A DNA stretch of 10,443 nucleotides from Acidobacteriota bacterium (lineage in GTDB: Bacteria > Acidobacteriota > Terriglobia > UBA7540): the NCBI GenBank assembly GCA_021828225.1, contig JAKASH010000051.1, forward strand, positions 1 through 10,443. The letters run 5' to 3'. The notes beneath the pieces were generated by a model, which made no database searches, was not told the origin of the DNA, and saw only the letters and a program-made list of their open reading frames with translations. The position numbers and the translations under genes are program-made. The stretch's first letter is position 1, and each line of letters starts with the position of its first letter. This document shows, in pieces, positions 7,071-10,443 of the stretch.

Positions 7071-7804
7071 CGGCTGCTCGAACCCCTCGCCCTCTTCATG
7101 ATAGGCGCCGGCGCCGGTGCGCGTCTGGAGGGCTTCGCTTTCTCTGCCGGCGGCGGCGCTCCAGCGTTCGCCTGCTGGAGCAGGTCACGCACGATCACCC
7201 GTATCCACTCCGGCAGCGCCGACAGGCCGCTGCGCAAGTCGTCCTGAATGGCCTGTCCATGATCGGGGTCTCTGAGGATGGAGACGAGGCGCTTGCGGAG
7301 GCTTCCGTCGTCGGACGGAAGCATGTCGCGCAGCCAATGGAGCGCCTGCACGAAGCGCATGGCGGGACGGCCCGCCCAGTAGAGGCGGCTGGGCGCGGCG
7401 GCCTGGAAGTCGAGGGTGAGGTTGCCGAGGGCGATGGGCCGCAAGCGACCATCGGTGAGCACGCCGATGCGCGCCGGAACGGCGTCGGTGAGTCCGAGGT
7501 CGTTGGCGGCGGTGAGGCCATCGACCACCACCCGAACCTTACCTTTCCGGGCCAGTGCGTCGATGACGTCGCGCGGATTGGGGTAGGTGGGCTTGCCGGT
7601 GAGCCGGTTGTCCTGGGGGGCGTCGTAGAAGCCGCGCGCTATCCGCCGCAGGCTTCGAGAAGCAACCAGCCGGTGGAGGGCCTGATCGACTGCGGTGCGC
7701 GGTCCAAGGTCGGCAAAGTCCTCCGGGGTCCAGACGCGCGGTTGCGCCGGGGCGGAGATGCGGTCCCGGATGGCGGCTGGAATGCTGGATGCCGGAGTGG
7801 GCAT
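7067..7804 (-). CDS. abiEi: AbiEi-type antitoxin (DUF6088-like), 245 aa
   Basis: The first gene of the AbiE pair. The N-terminal part has the winged-helix pattern of AbiEi-type antitoxins: VWTPEDFADLGPRTAVDQAL is followed by HRLVASRSLRRIARGFYDAP. The segment around residues 70-165 (YPNPRDVIDALARKG, VDGLTAANDLGLTDAVPARI) resembles the second, toxin-neutralising domain. The C-terminus is a disordered, Arg/Ala/Pro-rich tail. Start 7804 is supported by GAGG (complement of 7812-7815) 7 bases upstream. Type IV antitoxins neutralise the toxin's activity without a stable complex in the studied cases and repress their own promoter. The palindromic repeats directly upstream fit that. The family assignment to DUF6088 is from recognition of the GFYDAP and DVIDALARK segments, not from a search. 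Confidence 0.85.
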   Translation of the reverse strand: MPTPASSIPAAIRDRISAPAQPRVWTPEDFADLGPRTAVDQALHRLVASRSLRRIARGFYDAPQDNRLTGKPTYPNPRDVIDALARKGKVRVVVDGLTAANDLGLTDAVPARIGVLTDGRLRPIALGNLTLDFQAAAPSRLYWAGRPAMRFVQALHWLRDMLPSDDGSLRKRLVSILRDPDHGQAIQDDLRSGLSALPEWIRVIVRDLLQQANAGAPPPAEKAKPSRRAPAPAPIMKRARGSSSR

Positions 7805-7815
7805 GGGGTGGCCTC

Positions 7816-7845
7816 ATGTCAGATAAATACAACAAACTTCTGACT
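7816..7845 (-). promoter_or_regulatory. AbiE operator copy 1 (palindromic direct repeat)
   Basis: On the minus strand GTCAGA-N15-TCTGAC (7844 to 7818) has perfect 6-base arms. The whole 30-base element recurs 46 bases away with three mismatches. It covers the expected transcription start of the AbiEi promoter, just before the ribosome site. Confidence 0.6.
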
Positions 7846-7850
7846 TCCCC

Positions 7851-7878
7851 AATATAGCTTGATGTAAGAAAAATGCAA
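7851..7878 (-). promoter_or_regulatory. Probable sigma70-type promoter of the AbiE operon
   Basis: Reading the minus strand, TTGCAT (complement of 7873-7878) and TATATT (complement of 7851-7856) are 16 bases apart. The two operator copies flank and overlap it, so a bound repressor would block RNA polymerase. Confidence 0.5.
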
Positions 7879-7891
7879 CAAACTTCTGACT
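7862..7891 (-). promoter_or_regulatory. AbiE operator copy 2 (palindromic direct repeat)
   Basis: This is the second copy of the 30-base element. Its arms are GTCAGA-N15-TCTTAC, so one arm has a mismatch compared with copy 1. It overlaps the -35 element of the AbiEi promoter. Tandem palindromes at AbiE promoters are known targets of the AbiEi antitoxin. Binding here is inferred. Confidence 0.6.
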
Positions 7892-8007
7892 ATGATTACT
7901 TCGCCTGTTCTTGCTCGCAGCTTCAGATGGCAAGATGGCAGTGTCAGCATGGATGAGTCTTCGCTTTTACATCGCCCTTGGAATACAATCAAATTGGAGG
8001 TATATCC

Positions 8008-8472
8008 GTGGCGAATTTGATTTGCAGAGCTGAACTGCACGGCTCACCAACCCGTGAGCAGTACGACGATTTTCATGCCGGAATGGAAGCTCTCGGCTTA
8101 GAGAGGACAATCACCCGCGATGGAAAAGTTTTCCGCTTGCCAACTGGCGAGTACCTCGGCATAAACCTCACCACCTCTTCAACCTTGCTTGCTCTTAAGA
8201 TCAGCTCATTGGCATTTCGCATCACCATGAGCCCATGCAAACTAACGATTGCGCCCGTTAGCAATCCTGCCGAGATTTATATCAGCGGACTTGAAGAGGT
8301 AGTGAGCTTCGCAAGTGAGCTTGGTGCATTTGCAAGCCTCTTCCTTACGTCGCCATCTCAGCCCACGCATAGCGGCTTCTCTGCACTGGCGACACTCGCA
8401 AGCTCAAAGTCAGCGCCTAAGAATATTCCCGATTCATTACAATTCGGCTTTATAACCGGGCTGAAGCCTTAG
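8008..8472 (+). CDS. Small protein with GhoS/DUF2622-like N-terminal part, 154 aa
   Basis: I chose the GTG at 8008 because GGAGG (7996-8000) lies 7 bases before it. A TTG at 7978 in the same frame would put the ribosome site inside the gene. Residues 1-50 (ANLICRAELHGS, REQYDDFHAGMEALGLERTI, GKVFRLPTGEYLG) resemble small proteins often annotated as DUF2622 or GhoS-like, with a beta-alpha-beta ferredoxin-like pattern. Residues 77-90 (CKLTIAPVSNPAEI) and SGLEEV continue in the same style. The last 60 residues are Ser/Ala-rich and I recognise nothing there. GhoS proper is about 98 residues and cleaves ghoT mRNA. No small membrane toxin of GhoT type is visible, so that function should not be inferred. 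It is divergent from the AbiE operon and has no partner downstream. Whether it is regulated with AbiE is unknown. Confidence 0.55.
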   Translation: MANLICRAELHGSPTREQYDDFHAGMEALGLERTITRDGKVFRLPTGEYLGINLTTSSTLLALKISSLAFRITMSPCKLTIAPVSNPAEIYISGLEEVVSFASELGAFASLFLTSPSQPTHSGFSALATLASSKSAPKNIPDSLQFGFITGLKP

Positions 8473-8553
8473 AAACAAAGCGCCACGCGGCAGGGTTTCG
8501 CATGGGATAACTCACCCTCGCTAAAAGTGTGGAGGGGAGAGGGCACGAGGAGC

Positions 8554-8575
8554 GCTGCATACCTTCGTATGCAGC
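8554..8575. repeat. Perfect 9-bp hairpin with four-base loop
   Basis: GCTGCATAC and GTATGCAGC are exact complements separated by CTTC. It lies about 80 bases after the small gene's stop and could protect that mRNA's 3' end, but no T-run follows. Confidence 0.6.
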
Positions 8576-8691
8576 ACGCGCTCAAGCGCCGAACTAAGCG
8601 CGGGCCGAAGCGGCCCTAGTCCGGCACTGCGGAGAACATGCCAGGATGAGCACGCACGAAAACAGCCGCCAGCGGCGGCATGTGCGCGCAG

Positions 8692-8730
8692 ATTTGCCGC
8701 TAAGAGCGCCCCGGCGGGGCAGCGGCAAAT
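8692..8730. repeat. Composite 39-bp hairpin (10-bp outer, 5-bp inner stem)
   Basis: ATTTGCCGCT (8692-8701) pairs perfectly with AGCGGCAAAT (8721-8730). Inside, GCCCC-GGC-GGGGC (8708-8720) forms a second stem. It is the strongest structure in the gene-free stretch and lies 70 bases beyond the integrase stop. Confidence 0.65.
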
Positions 8731-8754
8731 ACGTAACCATTCCGTTCCATCCAG

Positions 8755-8792
8755 CCTCCGCCAGCGGCTCCGGTGAAACACGGCTTCGGAGG
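8755..8792 (-). repeat. Hairpin just beyond the integrase stop
   Basis: CCTCCG (8755-8760) and CGGAGG (8787-8792) pair, with further possible pairing inside (CCGC-CA-GCGG). It starts 8 bases after the integrase stop and may stop exonucleases or slow polymerase. Without a T-run I do not call it a terminator. Confidence 0.45.
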
Positions 8793-8799
8793 TTCACGA

Positions 8800-10221
8800 T
8801 CAGTGCGGCTTGTGGCGCTGACCTCTTTTGGATTTATCGTGGGTCTCTGCCGCTTTCGACGCCTTAGCCTTGGCGTCGCCCGCTTGCGGGAGTTCCCATC
8901 CCGCCATGCCTTGTAACACGCGATCGGCGTGCTTGATCGTGTTCACGTGTCCATAGTGGCTTTCAATCATGTGGACAGAAGTTCCCATCTGCTCGGCGAG
9001 GAAATACACGTCCACGCCCTCCTGCAATCTGAGCGTGGCGTAGGTATGCCGGAAGCAATAAGTCGAACGTGGAACGCCCTGCGTGCCTTCGCGCAGATTT
9101 GCCTCGTTCAGAAGGTCCGCAATCAGCGAGCTGTAAAGAGTTTTTGCGGGCTTGCCTGTGACATTGGTAAATACCCTGTCGTCCGGTTCCGTGGCTTTGG
9201 AGATTGTGCGGATGCGTTCTAAATAATCTCCGACGCTTTTGGGCGCGACCAGCTTGCGCGATTTGCCCTTGCCCTGCACGAACAAGACAACGATCTCGCG
9301 GCCCTCGCGGTCTTTTGCAGGCATGATGTCGCGCCAGCGGAGATTCTTCATCTCCGCTGGCCTCATGCCGGTGTTGCAGGCAATTAGAATCAGGTTGTAG
9401 GTAACGGTGCGATACCAGATGCTCGAAGGCTTGTCCGCCTCGCCAATCCACTTGCGACCGACCGTGTGGAGTTTGCGATACTCCTCCAGCGTGAACTCGT
9501 CACGCCGCATCGTCTTGAGCTTCGGGCGCTCGTCGAAACGCTGGCTTGCGGGGACATAGCGCTTCTTCACCGCATAGTTCATGATCGCCCCGAAAATCGA
9601 CATCTCGAAGCGGATGGTGGAATCGCTGATGAAGGGAACTGCGTGAACATCCTGCGGCTTGACGGCAATCGGTTTCAAGACCCGGACGCCTCTCGTGTGC
9701 TGGACCTTGGTGCGGCGTGCAGATTCGTGGTCTGCGAAAGACTGCGCTACGTCGGCGGTGACATCCCGAACGCCATTACGCTTGTGGCGTCCCGCGCCGT
9801 TCTCCCGTCGCCATGCCGGATAGCTGCCCCAGCGTTCGTCGCCGATAAGATGTACCTGCGTTGAACCTGCATACCTGTCTAAAGTGCCCTCGATGACGGC
9901 ACGGAGTTTTTTAGGCCGTGCGGCGCTGATCTCTCCGCGTTTCGCCCGCGCCTCCTGCGTCAACAGATACTCTCGCGCCACCTCGCGAAACGGGCGATTG
10001 AACACGGGAACGTCGTGCTTGATGCGAAACCGGATGTCGGCATCCTGGTCAAAGGCGCGTTCACGAGCCGCGCTGATATCGGTCGTCTTGAGCGAAACCG
10101 TCTTATAGCGGTCGGCCTTCGGCATCTTCATGCGGCAATACCACATCCGGTGCCCCACGTCGCCGCGCCGGAAGAGAATCAGGCCCGGCTTGAGTTCCGA
10201 TTTGTCGGTGACGAATGCCAT
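8800..10221 (-). CDS. Tyrosine recombinase / integrase, 473 aa
   Basis: This is a site-specific recombinase of the phage-integrase family, likely responsible for integrating the island. I chose ATG 10221 because GGAGG (complement of 10227-10231) lies 5 bases upstream. A TTG at 10278 would add 19 residues but has no such site. The N-terminal 200 residues are Lys/Arg-rich with arm- and core-binding character, and an SAM-like core-binding part follows (about 195-245). In the catalytic domain the first Arg is in CNTGMRPAEMKNLRW (R287). The beta-hairpin Lys is in GKGKSRKLVAP (about K320-323). The second Arg is in YCFRHTYAT (R391) and the nucleophile is in IESHYGHV (Y423). The usual His three residues before R391 is Tyr, and the later LGH is MGT. 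Both substitutions occur in a common integrase branch (YSFRHTYAT / MGTSVEMIE..HYGH), so activity is likely. The C-terminal tail is Lys/Ala-rich. Confidence 0.92.
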   Translation of the reverse strand: MAFVTDKSELKPGLILFRRGDVGHRMWYCRMKMPKADRYKTVSLKTTDISAARERAFDQDADIRFRIKHDVPVFNRPFREVAREYLLTQEARAKRGEISAARPKKLRAVIEGTLDRYAGSTQVHLIGDERWGSYPAWRRENGAGRHKRNGVRDVTADVAQSFADHESARRTKVQHTRGVRVLKPIAVKPQDVHAVPFISDSTIRFEMSIFGAIMNYAVKKRYVPASQRFDERPKLKTMRRDEFTLEEYRKLHTVGRKWIGEADKPSSIWYRTVTYNLILIACNTGMRPAEMKNLRWRDIMPAKDREGREIVVLFVQGKGKSRKLVAPKSVGDYLERIRTISKATEPDDRVFTNVTGKPAKTLYSSLIADLLNEANLREGTQGVPRSTYCFRHTYATLRLQEGVDVYFLAEQMGTSVHMIESHYGHVNTIKHADRVLQGMAGWELPQAGDAKAKASKAAETHDKSKRGQRHKPH

Positions 10222-10226
10222 ATTCG

Positions 10227-10231
10227 CCTCC
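10227..10231 (-). promoter_or_regulatory. Ribosome binding site that decides the integrase start
   Basis: GGAGG on the minus strand, 5 bases before the ATG at 10221. It rules against the longer TTG and ATG starts upstream (10278, 10233). Confidence 0.7.
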
Positions 10232-10248
10232 ATCGTTTGACTCGTTCT

Positions 10249-10303
10249 GTGCAGTTTCCGTGCAGATTTTCCGTGCAAGCCATTGAGTCTTCATGGCTGT
10301 GCA
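10249..10303. repeat. Four GTGCA direct repeats in the integrase leader
   Basis: GTGCA begins at 10249, 10260, 10273 and 10299, giving spacings of 11, 13 and 26 bases. Two copies share the longer TTTCCGTGCA. Repeats between an integrase promoter and its start are typical places for recombinase arm sites or regulator binding. Either use is inference. Confidence 0.4.
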
Positions 10304-10318
10304 GGCTTTGTATAGAAC

Positions 10319-10327
10319 ATTATAACA
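10319..10327 (-). promoter_or_regulatory. Extended -10 promoter of the integrase gene
   Basis: The minus strand reads TGTTATAAT, a perfect TATAAT with the TGn extension. It lies about 98 bases upstream of the integrase ATG in a very AT-rich stretch (about 10310-10366). No good -35 is seen, as is common for extended -10 promoters. Confidence 0.55.
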
Positions 10328-10366
10328 AAATATGTTGTTTATTTATAATTATTTATGATATAAATC

Positions 10367-10443
10367 TCATCCTGAGCGAAGCGAAGGATCCCCGTATTAC
10401 GGAGGAATGCCAATACAGAGGTCCTTCGCTTCGCTCAGGATGA
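10367..10443. repeat. 77-bp palindromic repeat element with 22-bp perfect arms
   Basis: The arm at 10367-10388 (beginning TCATCCTGAGCGAAGCG) and its exact reverse complement at 10422-10443 enclose a centre with a second inverted pair, GTATT (10394-10398) and AATAC (10412-10416). The repeat ends exactly at the window end. Arms of this sequence are familiar to me as dispersed intergenic repeats in Acidobacteriota-like genomes. It carries no coding capacity and resembles a REP- or MITE-like element, mobilised if at all in trans. A copy number can only be found from the genome. Confidence 0.75.

Larger units (their letters stand above)
8473..8799. other. Gene-free stretch rich in GC hairpins
   Basis: These 327 bases between the small gene and the 3' end of the integrase hold no coding region I can support. 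Five hairpins stand out. GCTGCATAC-CTTC-GTATGCAGC lies at 8554-8575. ACTA-(5)-GGGCCG-AAG-CGGCCC-TAGT lies at 8593-8620. GCCGCC-AGC-GGCGGC lies at 8665-8679. ATTTGCCGCT facing AGCGGCAAAT, with GCCCC-GGC-GGGGC inside, lies at 8692-8730. CCTCCG facing CGGAGG lies at 8755-8792. None is followed by a T-run on either strand, so they are not classical intrinsic terminators. They might be repeat-family elements, an RNA or integration-site structure. Confidence 0.6.

Noticed and set aside
6705..7843. Long plus-strand open frames opposite the AbiE genes
   Set aside because: High GC opens frames on the opposite strand; the AbiE products carry clear conserved motifs and these do not.
7978..8007. Upstream TTG start of the GhoS-like gene
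   Set aside because: The GGAGG ribosome site would lie inside the gene; GTG 8008 is at the right distance from it.
8554..8575. Intrinsic terminator of the small gene
   Set aside because: The stem is perfect but no T-run follows on either strand, so it is listed only as a hairpin.
8473..8799. tRNA gene or CRISPR array in the hairpin region
   Set aside because: The stems do not fit a cloverleaf and there is no regular repeat-spacer pattern.
10222..10278. Longer integrase start at TTG 10278
   Set aside because: GGAGG at 5 bases before ATG 10221 decides the start, and the extension overlaps the GTGCA repeats.
10015..10443. Plus-strand open frame running to the window end
   Set aside because: It is antisense to the integrase and then runs through the AT-rich promoter and the hairpin repeat; no family-like sequence is visible.

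Overview
The window looks like part of an accessory (defence or integration) island in a bacterial chromosome. It carries a partial DNA-glycosylase-fold gene, a divergent DNA methyltransferase / GHKL-ATPase locus, an AbiE-type type IV toxin-antitoxin pair, a small orphan gene and a tyrosine recombinase. The host is not certain. The last 77 bases form a long hairpin with a TCATCCTGAGCGAAGCG-type arm. I associate such dispersed intergenic repeats with Acidobacteriota (Terriglobia) and some other soil or MAG lineages. This is inference from memory, not a search result.

Left part (1-5967). A uracil-DNA-glycosylase-like gene enters from the left edge (+) and ends 11 bases from the end of a convergent unit. 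That unit (-) is 4432->735: a ribbon-helix-helix/winged-helix DNA-binding protein followed, through an ATGA overlap, by an 854-residue GHKL (Hsp90/MutL/MORC-type) ATPase. Diverging from it (+) is a 62-residue excisionase-type HTH protein that overlaps, again by ATGA, an amino-methyltransferase with DPFMGGGTT and TSPPY motifs. About 160 bases between the two arms hold repeated AATATAGC sites, two of them in a long inverted repeat. This looks like a shared operator. The four genes look like one locus, most plausibly a modification-linked defence system of the kind in which prokaryotic MORC/MutL-like ATPases sit beside methylases. No nuclease or helicase is visible, so this is not an ordinary restriction-modification system.

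Middle part (5994-8472). A visibly more GC-rich AbiEi/AbiEii operon (-) is convergent with the methyltransferase. Its promoter is covered by two copies of a palindromic 30-bp element, which fits autoregulation by the AbiEi antitoxin. Diverging from it is a small protein with weak GhoS/DUF2622-like features and no GhoT partner in view.

Right part (8473-10443). About 330 bases without a gene hold at least five GC-rich hairpins. Then comes a tyrosine integrase (-) with a clear extended -10 promoter and four GTGCA repeats in its leader. Last is the terminal hairpin repeat. The integrase, the stacked defence-type modules and the change in base composition between modules suggest piecewise horizontal acquisition. 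No tRNA, rRNA, CRISPR array or IS transposase was seen.
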